Shown piece by piece: positions 37,401-49,282 of a stretch of DNA of 64,000 nucleotides. The translations under genes and the position numbers were made by a program. The notes below the pieces were generated by a model, which worked only from the letters and a program-made list of their open reading frames with translations, was not told the origin of the DNA and made no database searches. How positions within the stretch are numbered: position 1 is the first letter of the stretch; every line of letters begins with the position of its first letter. Source of the DNA: Conus ventricosus (Eukaryota > Mollusca > Gastropoda > Neogastropoda > Conidae). Where the stretch lies: positions 136,160,781 to 136,224,780 of the forward strand of contig CM031595.1 in assembly GCA_018398815.1 (NCBI GenBank), read 5' to 3'.

Positions 37401-37695
37401 ATTGGTTAAATATATACACTTCGTGAATGTAACCATAGGGGCGGAAATGAGCATTACCTTTTTAGTGAATGGAGTGAGTGAGGAAAAGGGACAGGTGATG
37501 GGAGGGGGTAGGACAGGTATGTTTACTTTTCTTTTAATGAAAGGCATTGTACCGTTTGTACCGATGCGATTTTTTTTTCTTTTTTTTTTTTTTACTTTTC
37601 TTTTCTTTTTACATAGATGGCCTTCATGTAAAATAGCAGGATAGCTGCATCTTATGATTCCTATCTACATAAAATTTTGACCTGACTTTGACTTG
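34480..37695 (+). mobile_element. Jockey/CR1-like LINE, copy C (clearest copy)
   Basis: An APE-type non-LTR retrotransposon; the encoded endonuclease nicks the target and the RT copies the RNA there. Motifs in order across several frames are: VGYLNINNA (about 34510), FCFSESGL (about 34600, endonuclease), ILGDFN (34921-34940), a WDHNP-type endonuclease block (about 35125-35142), NPANYKP and AKPIEK (about 35990-36045, RT), VPQGSVLG (36386-36410), FADDTSLHE (36478-36503, the catalytic Asp pair) and KLTKPLKNI (about 37212-37238). At least ten frame changes are needed. The 3' untranslated part holds a T-rich run and ends in TTGAC-type repeats next to the AC microsatellite. ORF1 was not found. The clade is unresolved within Jockey/CR1. 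Confidence 0.8.
37195..37372. repeat. Inverted repeat at LINE 3' end, copy C
   Basis: The ~60 bases at 37195-37255, which encode the last LINE residues, recur reverse-complemented at 37312-37372 with about 56 bases between. The arms differ by only a few substitutions and gaps. They could fold into a long hairpin in LINE RNA. Confidence 0.8.
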
Positions 37696-37701
37696 ACTTC
37701 A

Positions 37702-37740
37702 CACACACACACACACACACTCACACACCCACACACACAC

Positions 37741-37797
<57 letters not shown>

Positions 37798-37806
37798 ACA
37801 CACACA
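37702..37806. repeat. (AC)n microsatellite, copy C
   Basis: AC tract between the LINE tail and the GPCR 3' end; counterpart of 5927-6019. Confidence 0.95.
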
Positions 37807-37879
37807 GGCAGAAAGAGGGAGAGAGGAGAGGTCGTTTCTGTTAATGTGGAAGTTAGAAGTGGTACATTTGTCTCGATGA

Positions 37880-37977
37880 ACGATGAAGAGCAGCTTTCGT
37901 TTCAGTCAGGAAAAGCCCAATGGCGAAAACGATGAAGAGCAGCTTTCGTTTCAGTCAGGAAAAGCCCAATGGCGAAA
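37880..37977. repeat. 49-bp exact tandem duplication over the GPCR 3' end
   Basis: Two adjacent identical 49-base units, starting CGATGAAGAGCAGC and ending TGGCGAAAA, at 37880-37928 and 37929-37977. Copies A and B have one unit. The predicted GPCR stop codon falls inside this region. Confidence 0.9.
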
Positions 37978-39084
37978 AGGAAAACACATGACTGTCTCTT
38001 CTGTTCGTATGTGAATCTCACTGATCATTGGTTCCCTTTGTCTCCCTCGTTTTATGTGAAAAGTATTTTGCCCAGGAATTCGCCGTGAGGAAGATTTCCA
38101 GCCGAGTAAACGATGTAGTGTTTCTCTGTACTTTGAGCCAGTGAAGTAGTACACAAAAAAGTTCACACTAGCACTTGTACAGTTACACCAATGGGTAAAA
38201 CTAGTTAAAGACATGTATATGTTTGAAAAATGACCACCAGCATTAGCTGAGGGTCAAACATGGCGACAATCGCAAAATAATGCTGGGGATAGACAGCACA
38301 AAAAATTCTGTGGAAAGCCAGATGAGTATTTTGGTCACGCCAGTCTCTTTGTCGGACATAGTGGACGATGAACGATGACGCCACCTCATGGTTTGTTGCA
38401 GTTTGATAGCAGTGATGTGGTGGTGATTAGAACAATGATTGGGCAGCCCACTGCAAGACAAAACCCGTAGAATATTCCATCCAGAACATTTATCATCTCC
38501 TTATTAGAAAGTAATATTCACTGGCGGAAACCTGCCAAGAAATTCTGCCTGTGCGCAGTTCCTTGAAACAAGCCACACGATACTTAGCTGGGGACTATAA
38601 AACGCAAGAATACTGTCATACACACGCCGATGACGATCAAACCCTGAAAAACTTGACAGGAATACATCTTCGAGCTCTTAAGGGAAAGCAAACGCACACG
38701 CACCGCTCTGTGGCGATGACAGTTGATATGAACGCGGACCCATATCCGAGGCCAGCAAGCCCAATGACGTTACGTTTAGTATGTAAACGTATATCACCCA
38801 TACCCGCCATCGGCTAAGTGTCCATAGAAGCCATCAGTATATAATATCAAAAGGAAAGCAATGTAAAGAACATCAACCAGAGCTAAGGAAAAGAGACACA
38901 GATTGATTCGGTCGCCTAGACCTTGCTTGAAGAAAAAAACCATGTTAATGATGTTGGCTGGGGCTCCAACAAGAAACAGACCCACTATTACAATGGCCGT
39001 TGCAACCTTTTCAATCACGTTCTTTATGTTCAGACTGATCCCGATTTTTGGGGTTGTCCCCTGGGATGGTAGTGTTCCAACCAA
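37951..39084 (-). pseudogene. Rhodopsin-class GPCR, chemosensory-type, copy C
   Basis: A class A seven-helix receptor at the plasma membrane, expected to couple a ligand to G proteins. Read on the minus strand across frames: TM1 with GAPANIINMVFF (about 39006-38929); the loop and TM2 KQGLGDRINLCLFSLALVDV (about 38928-38866); TM3 ending STVIATERCVCVC, with ERC in place of DRY (about 38730-38690); TM4 GLIVIGVCMTVFL (about 38655-38615); TM5 DGIFYGFCLAVGC (about 38485-38445); TM6 TKILIWLSTEFFVLSIPSII (about 38340-38280); TM7 VNFFVYYFTGSKYRETL (about 38175-38125). At least four frame changes are needed. An in-frame stop lies just before 39084, so the true start is unknown. The KQGL/INLCLFSL and NFFVYY patterns are typical of gastropod chemosensory-type receptors; a peptide receptor is also possible. 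Confidence 0.8.
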
Positions 39085-39227
39085 TTATGACACAATCGCC
39101 TGTGTCATTAAGGTTTTGAGATGGTAGGTGCATCGTTGTTATTTGAGTTCGAATATGTAGTCATTACGACAGTTGGTTCTCGTTTTCCTTGCCGATTTGT
39201 TTTATGCTTACAGAAGAAGTAATGTTA

Positions 39228-39718
<491 letters not shown>

Positions 39719-40152
39719 GGAGTGAAGTGAGAAAGACGCACAGACTTAATACGACAGTTAAGCAGAGACTCGCTTGCGTTTCAGATGATGCAGCGCAAGA
39801 TATTTTTATTTCCAAATTGTATGAGAGAAAAATCGCCCAAGATTTTGAGCACATTCCATTTTATAATTTAACATGTGGATTCTTTCATTGAAGTAGATCG
39901 GTCTCTTACCGCTATTGCTACAAGTCCTAATTTCTGTCTCTGTTTAATTTCTAATGTTCAGAAAAGAAAAATCCTTCGGGGACTCTGAACGCCAAAAGCA
40001 AAGCAAAGATATATACAACTCGTCATATCTCACCCATTTTGTGTTTTCCTCCTGTTAACTGGTTATCCTTCCAACATCAGTTCCAAAAGACGATGCAGAA
40101 CTGAAGGTAACCGATAAATTATCACGATGTCTTTTGACCTATGTTTTGGTCA

Positions 40153-40157
<5 letters not shown>

Positions 40158-40198
<41 letters not shown>

Positions 40199-40220
40199 CT
40201 CTCTCCCCTTTTCTCTCTCT
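40158..40220. repeat. (CT)n microsatellite, copy C
   Basis: Counterpart of the GA tract at 3548-3620. Confidence 0.9.
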
Positions 40221-40437
40221 CTCCTCATTTTCTATGTTCATTTTATAGTTAACATGTCCTATTATCGTTGACGCCATCGTCTTTTTTTTTTTCTATGTTG
40301 ACTTTCTTCTGCTAGTCTGCACCATTCAAAATGTGCGAAGTAGCTGCAATTTGATGCGATGATAATGGAATGGGTCATTAATGTTTCAATAGCACATTAG
40401 GTTTGTAATCATTTTCAGATTTCAAGACCCTCTGTAG

Positions 40438-40439
<2 letters not shown>

Positions 40440-40489
<50 letters not shown>
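40440..40489. repeat. (CT)n microsatellite at the LINE junction
   Basis: Counterpart of the GA tract at 3296-3334. The next base begins the GC-rich 5' end of the 2A-bearing LINE, so this tract is either the insertion site or the breakpoint of copy C. Confidence 0.93.
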
Positions 40490-40491
<2 letters not shown>

Positions 40492-40623
40492 GGCGCATGC
40501 GCGGATGTCACAGAGAAAGGGCCTACATTCTGATCTCCGCAGATTTACTGGAATTACGGTTGCCCATTCAACAGTTAAAGTGTAACATTTTGTGCACACG
40601 TTGGAGACGATACCAGTCAAGCC

Positions 40624-41617
40624 ATGCCAGTAGCTCCACTCACCTTTAGAGCGGTATGTGGGAGTTTTGCTGCTGTGTTTGTCGGCTTCATGTACCTGAG
40701 AGCAAAACGGAAGAAGGCCATGTTTTTGCTGACCTTGAGAGTTCGACACAGGTCAACCGGTGTCGTCGTGGGAGTGTTGATGACACTTCTGTTCTGGGGG
40801 GACCTTTTACACCTGTGTGGTGACGTGGAAAAGAACCCCGGACCACTTCATGGCAAGGAAACCCGACAGTCACGACTGACCTCTGCTGGGAAGATGAACA
40901 GCAAGGACAACGTGGATTCCCTGGACGCCAATCTACAGACGGAAAAGCTGACCACACTGTCAATGAGGTGATGGACACTTTGTTAAAATGAACATGACTT
41001 AAATACAAAGTTCGACGTAATGCAAAGTGACATCAATGAATTGAAAGACGAATTTAGAAGTCTGAAATACAAAATGGCGACACTCGAGGAGGAGGTTTTG
41101 ACGTTAAGTCAAGCAAGAAAGCCCTGCAAAGTGAAAATGAAATGTTAAAAACTAGATGTGAAAATCTTGAGCGCAGAACTGATGAACTTGAAGACAGATC
41201 AAAACGGAACAACCTCATATTCCATGGAATACCTCGCAAAGACAATGAAACGTGGAAGGATTGTGAAGACAGTGTCCGGGAACTGATTGTGGACAACTGG
41301 AACTGACAGGAGAGTGTCAATTCGACCGCGTGCACCGTGTATCCTCCAAGAAGGACTCTCCGATTGTGGCTAGGTGTACATTTTTCAAAGACAAAGAAGA
41401 CATTCTGAGAGCTAAAGGTAAGCTGAAAGGCACGTCTATTTTCGTTGGAGAGGACTCAGTAGAAGAGTCAGGACATTAGGAAAAACTTGGTCCTTATTTA
41501 AAAGAGGCAAGAGAGGCTGGGAAAAGAGCCAGTATGGTCTTTGATCACCTTATTATCGACGGAACCAAATTTTACCTCAGTGCGAATGGAAATCTTGTTC
41601 AGACGAATAGGGATTAG
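40624..41617 (+). CDS. LINE ORF1: hydrophobic leader + 2A + coiled coil + L1-ORF1p-like region
   Basis: ORF1 proteins of this kind bind element RNA. The ATG at 40624 opens 115 codons: basic and hydrophobic segments (about residues 1-65, including VVVGVLMTLLFWGDLLHLC), then GDVEKNPGP at residues 66-74. After a shift near 40970 the product continues with a heptad-like coiled coil (about 41000-41190, KDEFRSLKYKMATLEEEV, ENLERRTDELEDRSKR). A region like the L1 ORF1p RNA-binding domain follows (NNLIFHGIPRKDNETW, DRVHRV, SPIVARCTFFKDKEDILR, KRASMVFDHLIIDGTKFYL), with a stop at 41615-41617. Three or four single-base shifts or stops interrupt the frame and may be sequence errors. Skipping would release the ~73-residue leader from the RNA-binding part. 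Confidence 0.75.
40819..40845 (+). other. 2A-like ribosome-skipping motif
   Basis: The codons encode GDVEKNPGP, an exact match to the D(V/I)ExNPGP consensus at which the ribosome skips the bond between the final Gly and Pro. It is in frame with the ATG at 40624 (residues 66-74) and follows a hydrophobic leader. 2A-like motifs at the ORF1 N-terminus of APE-type LINEs are known from several invertebrates. Confidence 0.9.
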
Positions 41618-41626
41618 GCCGGCCGA

Positions 41627-44493
41627 ATGTGTTTCAAAAGAAATTTAGCCTCTGTTGATTATGATTTCAACTTTGCAAAATTTACACAGGGGATCACTGA
41701 ACAAGTTACACGCGTCGAGTTTGTGTCAAAAACAGATCGTGCAAAACATGTGCTTTCCGTCGTTGGCGAACCTGCTAGCGTGCCGCAGAAATCAGTGGGG
41801 GTAGAAGAAAATGGGTCACATTCATTAGGGGGCCGTATTGAAAGTGTTTTTGAAAAAATGTTAAACAATAAAAAGAATGGCCCAAAGAATACACATGTAA
41901 ATATGAACAAGAATATTCATTTTTTGCATTGGAACATATCTGGTATTTTGTCCAAATTGAATGACAATTCTTTCATTTCCTATCTTTCATCTTTTGACTT
42001 TATTTGTTTGTAGAGACATTGTTGATAGCTTTGATCCACTAGCATTTCCGAATTACACAGCATATTGTAAACCAGCAGTTAAGCTGTCAAACAGGGTAGA
42101 CGTTCTGGGGGGGTTCTTTGTCTCATTAAAATGAAGTTGTTAATTATGTAACGGAAAGAACAGTTGAACGCGGGAATTTCCTTTGTTTTTCTATAAACAA
42201 ATCATTGTTTGGTACTGATAAAGATATTCTTTTATTTGTTGTTATATCCCGCCAGAGCATTCTCCATATTATAACACTAGTAGTATAGACAGTGATGTGG
42301 AATTACTTGAAGATATTCTTACTGATACCGTACTAAGTGATGATATGTATATTTTGGTGTGTGGGGGCTTAAACAGTAGAACAGGAGATACATTTCAAGG
42401 AATATTGGTGGTTTTGGCAACACTGCTGTACTGTAGATGATGAAATCAACGAAGGAATGATTCGAAATTCGCAAGATAAAGTAATAAAAATTTATATGGA
42501 AGGAAGCTCTTAAACCTTTGTAATTCATTAGGAATATGTATGCTGAATGGTGTTTGTGATGGAGATAAAGATGGTCATTTTACTTACATTTCTGATACTG
42601 GCAGTTGTGTGAATGATTATTTTTTGGCATGTGATGACTTTTTCTCTGTTTTGCATTCATGTTGTGAAATTCATGTGGTGGAAAGGATAGAATCTGATCA
42701 CCTCCCTATAGAATTATGTATTAAAACACAGAATAAGAATACATCTGCATTGTTAAACGTAGATCAAAGGAAACATGCTTCATTGAGAGGTATAGATGGA
42801 AAGTTGACTATGCTGAACAATTCATTGAAGCCATGAGTCATCAGGATTTTCAAGACACTTTAAGTTGTGCAGCTCAAATGATTGATGCAGACATAGATGG
42901 AGCTCTGGAATTATTTAATGACTGTATTTTGCAACACGCTGGTTGTATGAAAGAAAAGATTTATTTTGATGAGAGATCAGACAAGAAGAGAAATAAATGG
43001 TTTGATGAAGAATGTAAAAATTGGAAGAAAAAATGTGAGAATGTTACTTTCGAAGGTTTGTAGAACGTTAAAAGATAATGACAGGACCGAGTACTGTAAA
43101 GCTCGAAGAGAATACAAAAATCTCTTGGAAAGAAAAGAAAAGGAATATAGAAATTTGCAACTTAATGATCTGGTGTCCTCTGTAGGTAATCAGTACAAGT
43201 TTTGGGAAGCAGTGCACAAAATTGTTCCCAAACGACGTGGTATATACAATAACATTAGTACCGATGACTGGTTTTGCATTTTAAAAATATTCTTGATAAG
43301 CAGGTGATAATACAAACTTAGAAGAGGAGCATGACTATTCAGTTGAAGACAATGAAGAGAGATGGTTTAATCAGCCAATTACGAAAGAAGAGGTTATTGG
43401 TGCATTGGGGAAATTAAAGAATTCAAAATCATCGGGTCCAGATGGTATAATAGGTGAATTTTTAAAGTTTTCCAATGATCATGTTGTTATGGTTTTGGTT
43501 AGGTTGTTTAATGCTCTGTTTGATAAAGGTGTATATCCTGAACAATGGACAGAATCCATAATTTGTACATTACATAAAAAAGGAGATGTAGATGACCCGA
43601 ATAATTACAGGGGCATATCACTGAGCAATGTGAGCAGTAACTTTACAGTTCAATAATTAATGTAAGACTGCAAAAATGGATTGAAGAAAATAATACCACT
43701 GGTGAGTATCAGGCTGGATTTAAACAGAATTATTCAACAATAGATCATATTTTCACGCTTATGGCGTCCGTTCAAAAGCAGTTAGTGAACAATAGAAAGT
43801 TGTATGTTGCTTTCATAGATTTTGAAAAAGCTTTCGATTCCATATCAAGAAAACTTTTGTGGCCAATACTTGTTAAAAATGAAATAAGGGGGAAAATGTA
43901 TGCCTGTATAAGAAGTATGTATGATAATGTTAAAGCAAGAATAAGAAATAAGGCAGATCTGACAGATTTTATTACTTGTTCAAGAGGGGTAAAACAAGGT
44001 GATGTGTGCAGTCAGTTTTGTTTTCTTTGTTTATTAACGAACTTGCTTTAGAAATAATTGAAAATGGAAGGCATGGAATGACATTTTCGCCTGATTTTCT
44101 CTGAGTTGTTTATTTTATTATTTGCAGATGATATTATTTTGATGTCAGAAACAGTGGTTGGACTACAAACTCAGTTGAATTATTTGTATACAGCATCCGT
44201 TATCTGGAATTGACGGTGAATATGAATAAAAGTAATATTATAGTGTTCAGGAAAGGTGGTTACTTAGCTTCAAGGGAAAAATGGATATATGGTACAACAG
44301 AAATGAAAGTTGTAAACAGTTATACGTATCTAGGTGTGTGCTTTTCAACCAAACTTAGTTTCTATACACCATGGATGAATTGGTAAGTAAGCATAAACGA
44401 GCATTAATAACAATTCAGAGAACATTGTATAAACTTGAGAATAATTCACCTGAACTGTTTCTTAGGCTGTTCGATGCGCAAGTTCAGCCTATT
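41627..44493 (+). CDS. LINE ORF2: AP endonuclease + reverse transcriptase, C-terminus missing
   Basis: ORF2 supplies the target-nicking endonuclease and the RT. It starts 9 bases after the ORF1 stop (MCFKRNLASVDYD at 41627). The endonuclease begins at IHFLHWNISGILSKLNDN (about 41915) and continues through CGxLNSRTGD (about 42360), HFTYISDTGS (about 42577) and ESDHLPIEL (about 42690). The RT follows: KSSGPDGIIGEFLKF (43426-43470), LHKKGDVDDPNNYRGISLS (43570-43626), DFEKAFDSI (about 43819), RGVKQGDVCS (about 43985-44013) and LFADDIILMSE (44118-44150, catalytic Asp pair). It stops at FDAQVQPI, so the thumb and C-terminal region are lost. Roughly ten frame changes or stops occur. Clade not resolved; CR1/L2-like and L1-like ORF1 traits are mixed. 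Confidence 0.82.
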
Positions 44494-44571
44494 GATTATA
44501 AACACATCATTAAATTTTAAAGAGGACAGGTAAACAGAACGACAGACAAGCAGGCAGAGAGAGAGAGGAGA

Positions 44572-44619
<48 letters not shown>

Positions 44620-44628
44620 AGTGAGAGT

Positions 44629-44690
<62 letters not shown>

Positions 44691-45198
44691 GAGAGAGAGG
44701 CCGAATGTCTTGAAAGTTGGAAGTGGGTGGCTTACGTTACAAACGTGGTTTATAAAGGTTTTGTACAACATCCATTGGCTTGTACAGAATGATAAGCATC
44801 AATGGTTCCAGAAGGGTATTATCATAACGATGATGGTACAGTGTACAAAATCCACATGCATTTACAATTTAATCTGCGTCTGTAAACTTAATCTTATATG
44901 GAAGTCATTCAAAATTAAAATCTGCATATCCAAAGCTTTTCTTTTTTCTTTTTTTTTTCTATGAGCAATATGCTCTTCAGTTTTATACTTATATCTAAGC
45001 TCATTGAGAAATATGCAGTCTGTTTTTTTTCCCCATTTTACAACGATAAAAACAAGTGTTTAGTGAATATATAATGCAATTAAACGGAGGGTCATATGTA
45101 TATTTTCAACAAATCAGTTTTGGCCAATGACTCAGCATCTGGAAAGTAAATGTAAATAGACATTTTCATCATTTAATTGCCGTGGGGTCAAAAAAAGT
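43846..45198 (+). repeat. Left member of the ~1.35-kb repeat flanking the gap
   Basis: The last ~1.35 kb before the N run is repeated almost base for base as the first ~1.37 kb after it (46199-47570). It covers the end of the LINE RT, the GA microsatellite and unique flank. Differences are single-base indels. Confidence 0.9.
44492..45198 (+). repeat. Copy D of the large segment, part left of the gap
   Basis: Direct-orientation match to copy A from 1052 to about 1690. It contains the GA tract at 44553-44700 and is cut by the gap. Confidence 0.88.
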
Positions 45199-46198
45199 NN
45201 NNNNNNNNNNNNNNNNNNNNNNNNNNNNNNNNNNNNNNNNNNNNNNNNNNNNNNNNNNNNNNNNNNNNNNNNNNNNNNNNNNNNNNNNNNNNNNNNNNNN
45301 NNNNNNNNNNNNNNNNNNNNNNNNNNNNNNNNNNNNNNNNNNNNNNNNNNNNNNNNNNNNNNNNNNNNNNNNNNNNNNNNNNNNNNNNNNNNNNNNNNNN
45401 NNNNNNNNNNNNNNNNNNNNNNNNNNNNNNNNNNNNNNNNNNNNNNNNNNNNNNNNNNNNNNNNNNNNNNNNNNNNNNNNNNNNNNNNNNNNNNNNNNNN
45501 NNNNNNNNNNNNNNNNNNNNNNNNNNNNNNNNNNNNNNNNNNNNNNNNNNNNNNNNNNNNNNNNNNNNNNNNNNNNNNNNNNNNNNNNNNNNNNNNNNNN
45601 NNNNNNNNNNNNNNNNNNNNNNNNNNNNNNNNNNNNNNNNNNNNNNNNNNNNNNNNNNNNNNNNNNNNNNNNNNNNNNNNNNNNNNNNNNNNNNNNNNNN
45701 NNNNNNNNNNNNNNNNNNNNNNNNNNNNNNNNNNNNNNNNNNNNNNNNNNNNNNNNNNNNNNNNNNNNNNNNNNNNNNNNNNNNNNNNNNNNNNNNNNNN
45801 NNNNNNNNNNNNNNNNNNNNNNNNNNNNNNNNNNNNNNNNNNNNNNNNNNNNNNNNNNNNNNNNNNNNNNNNNNNNNNNNNNNNNNNNNNNNNNNNNNNN
45901 NNNNNNNNNNNNNNNNNNNNNNNNNNNNNNNNNNNNNNNNNNNNNNNNNNNNNNNNNNNNNNNNNNNNNNNNNNNNNNNNNNNNNNNNNNNNNNNNNNNN
46001 NNNNNNNNNNNNNNNNNNNNNNNNNNNNNNNNNNNNNNNNNNNNNNNNNNNNNNNNNNNNNNNNNNNNNNNNNNNNNNNNNNNNNNNNNNNNNNNNNNNN
46101 NNNNNNNNNNNNNNNNNNNNNNNNNNNNNNNNNNNNNNNNNNNNNNNNNNNNNNNNNNNNNNNNNNNNNNNNNNNNNNNNNNNNNNNNNNNNNNNNNN
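45199..46198. other. Assembly gap, exactly 1000 N
   Basis: A run of exactly 1000 undetermined bases, the look of a fixed-size scaffold gap. The bordering ~1.35 kb is the same on both sides, so the true gap is probably negative (overlapping contig ends). Frames spanning it are meaningless. Confidence 0.97.
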
Positions 46199-46850
46199 AC
46201 AAGAAAAACTTTTGTGGCCAATACTTGTTAAAAAATGAAATAAGGGGGAAAATGTATGCTGTATAAGAAGTATGTATGATAATGTTAAAGCAAGAATAAG
46301 AAATAAGGCAGATCTGACAGATTTTATTACTTGTTCAAGAGGGGTTATAAACAAGGTGATGTGTGCAGTCCAGTTTTGTTTTCTTTGTTTATTAACGAAC
46401 TTGCTTTAGAAATAATTGAAAATGGAAGGCATGGAATGACATTTTCGCCTGATTTCTCTGAGTTGTTTATTTTATTATTTGCAGATGATATTATTTTGAT
46501 GTCAGAAACAGTGGTTGGACTACAAACTCAGTTGAATTATTTGTATACAGCATCCAGTTATCTGGAATTGACGGTGAATATGAATAAAAGTAATATTATA
46601 GTGTTCAGAAAGGTGGTTACTTAGCTTCAAGGGAAAAATGGATATATGGTACAACAGAAATGAAAGTTGTAAACAGTTATACGTATCTAGGTGTGTGCTT
46701 TTCAACCAAACTTAGTTTCTATACACCATGTGATGAATTGGTAAGTAAAGCTAAACGAGCATTAATAACAATTCAGAGAACATTGTATAAACTTGAGAAT
46801 AATTCACCTGAACTGTTTCTTAGGCTGTTCGATGCGCAAGTTCAGCCTAT
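46199..46850 (+). pseudogene. Second copy of the LINE RT fragment, right of the gap
   Basis: Repeats 43846-44493: from KLLWPILVK through VCSPVLFSLFINELALEII (46360-46413) and LFADDIILMSE (about 46475-46505) to FDAQVQPI. It preserves the frame over VCSPVLFS, where the left member has lost a base. Most likely the same genomic DNA as the left member. Confidence 0.85.
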
Positions 46851-46912
46851 TGATTATAACACATCATTAAATTTTAAAGAGGAACAGGTAAACAGAACGA
46901 CAGACAAGCAGG

Positions 46913-46915
46913 CAG

Positions 46916-46961
<46 letters not shown>

Positions 46962-46991
46962 GAGAGAGAGAGAGAGAGTGAGAGTGAGTGA

Positions 46992-47022
<31 letters not shown>

Positions 47023-47070
47023 TAGAGAGAGAGAGAGGAGGGAGGAGAGAGAGAGGAGAGAGAGGAGGCC
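46913..47070. repeat. (GA)n microsatellite, copy D
   Basis: Interrupted GA tract; counterpart of 1116-1196 and 44553-44700. Confidence 0.95.
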
Positions 47071-48276
47071 GAATGTCTTGAAAGTTGGAAGTGGGTGGCT
47101 TACGTTACAAACGTTGGTTTATAAAGGTTTTGTACAACATCCATTGGCTTGTACAGAATGATAAGCATCAATGGTTCCAGAAGGGTATTATCATAACGAT
47201 GATGGTACAGTGTACAAAATCCACATGCATTTACAATTTAATCTGCGTCTGTAAACTTAATCTTATATGGAAGTCATTCAAAATTAAAATCTGCATATCC
47301 AAAGCTTTTTCTTTTTTCTTTTTTTTTTCTATGAGCAATATGCTCTTCAGTTTTATACTTATATCTAAGCTCATTGAGAAATATGCAGTCTGTTTTTTTC
47401 CCCATTTTACAACGATAAAAACAGTGTTTAGTGAATAATATAATGCAATTAAACGGAGGGTCAATATGTATATTTTCAACAAATCCAGTTTTGGCCAATG
47501 ACTCAGCAATCTGGAAAGTAAATGTAAATAGACATTTTTCATCATTTAATTCGCCAGTGTTGGTCAAACAAAGTTAATTGACAACACAATGCCAGACATG
47601 AAATCATTTAATCCTTATGTAAAGTAAAGAAAGACAATCGATTACTGTTTAGAACATCTGTTATTCTTCAGTACACTAAAATTAAAGTCCCAAGTTATCT
47701 GTATTATTCTTAACTGGAGCCATTTCATTTTACACACAAACTTTGTTAAAAATACCCATTTCATCTACACAGATATGTTGTTAAGGTAAACAGACATGTT
47801 TGAATCCCAGTATGTAACCACTTTAGACGAATATGATTGTCTATAGACCCTTTAGAAACTCATATAGCTTTTTGTTTTTATGTATGTATGCATTCCATTA
47901 TTGCTGCTGTATAATTAGAAAAGTTAGCAAAATTTATTTCAGCATCGTACTTTTTGTTTAAATTGTTCTTAAGAAATAATCGACCATTGTCAATCAACAA
48001 ATGAGAAATGTATTCTTTTGTCGATCCATTCGCTTACCAAAATAGCCCCTTTTCCAGATCATAAAACACCGGCTCTGAGGGAGTTCACCAGAATTCTTAC
48101 CGGACAGCTAACTTTGTAGAAAAAAAATACATGCAGTAAACACATATGTCCAAAACTATCTGTGAAGTTTTGCTATGTTGTCTGGTCCATGTTTCTCAAC
48201 AATCTTACAATAGTGTTCTTCGTATAGATATGGAAAGGGTTAATAAGAGTGTGACGTTGAAGAAAGCATACACATC

Positions 48277-48440
<164 letters not shown>

Positions 48441-49282
48441 TATAACGGTAAGTGAAAGGCACAGAAATAAAAGTATGATAAATCAGATATGCATCGATAT
48501 TGCACACAGTGTGCTGTTAATGTGTATGATATTCCGCATGTACACAGTACACTCGTACATACAGGAGAAGAAAATAAAGAAGCGAACGTTTACGTGAATA
48601 ATTACACCATGAAACAGGCGGCTGTTGTGTTCTTTGTTTTATTTTAAAGTTTCACAACCCAGTACTGTTTGCAAACCATTGCAAAGGTTTATTCGAACTT
48701 TTTGTAAAACTGAACTCTGCGGTATTTCGGTTGGGTGTTAGTTGTTCTCCTTTTTCTGTCTATTATTGTCTCACGGTGCAGGTACCAGGTATTTGCCCCC
48801 CCCCCCTCCTGATAATGGGTAAATAATAACTGTCCTTATCTGTATACATATTGTGCCAACAATCGATGAACCAAGTAGGCAAATATTATGTGTGGTGCGG
48901 AATATTGCAAGTAAAACAAACGAAACATATACAGACAGACTTATACAATCATACAGACATAAATTTATATAACTACCGGTTACCCGCTTCGCCGTATATC
49001 TTACAAATATCGGGGCGGGCACACCCCTCGCTCTCACCACTAAAAGACAATACAATAAATCAGCGTGGTTGTTTCGTTTTTCCCATGCTGATTCCAATTG
49101 CCCCAGCCTCCTCCTACGACTTCACCCAATTTTTGTTCCGGACGCCCACTCTTCTGCCGCTCTATCGGGTTCCCTCACGAATTTTTTTTCTAATCGATCA
49201 CAGTCCAGAGAATGTCCTGTACTTTGAACTACCAACATTCTTCAATTCTTGATTGAAGGCTCCAAAATTGAAAACTCCTGTA

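Larger units (their letters stand above)
40490..44493 (+). mobile_element. Two-ORF APE-type LINE carrying a 2A motif; 3'-truncated
   Basis: The element begins with about 134 bases of GC-richer 5' leader (40490-40623) containing a GCGCATGCGCGG palindromic patch. ORF1 and ORF2 follow on the plus strand. It ends inside the RT C-terminal region at FDAQVQPI (about 44470-44493), where the sequence changes to the flank also seen at 1052. Loss of the 3' end with an intact 5' end is the reverse of the usual LINE truncation. It suggests a breakpoint or misjoin rather than incomplete reverse transcription. Frame damage is modest compared with the other LINE, so this insertion looks younger. Confidence 0.85.

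Noticed and set aside
45132..46354. Frames of about 350-390 codons across the gap
   Set aside because: Almost all residues come from undetermined bases; they have no meaning.
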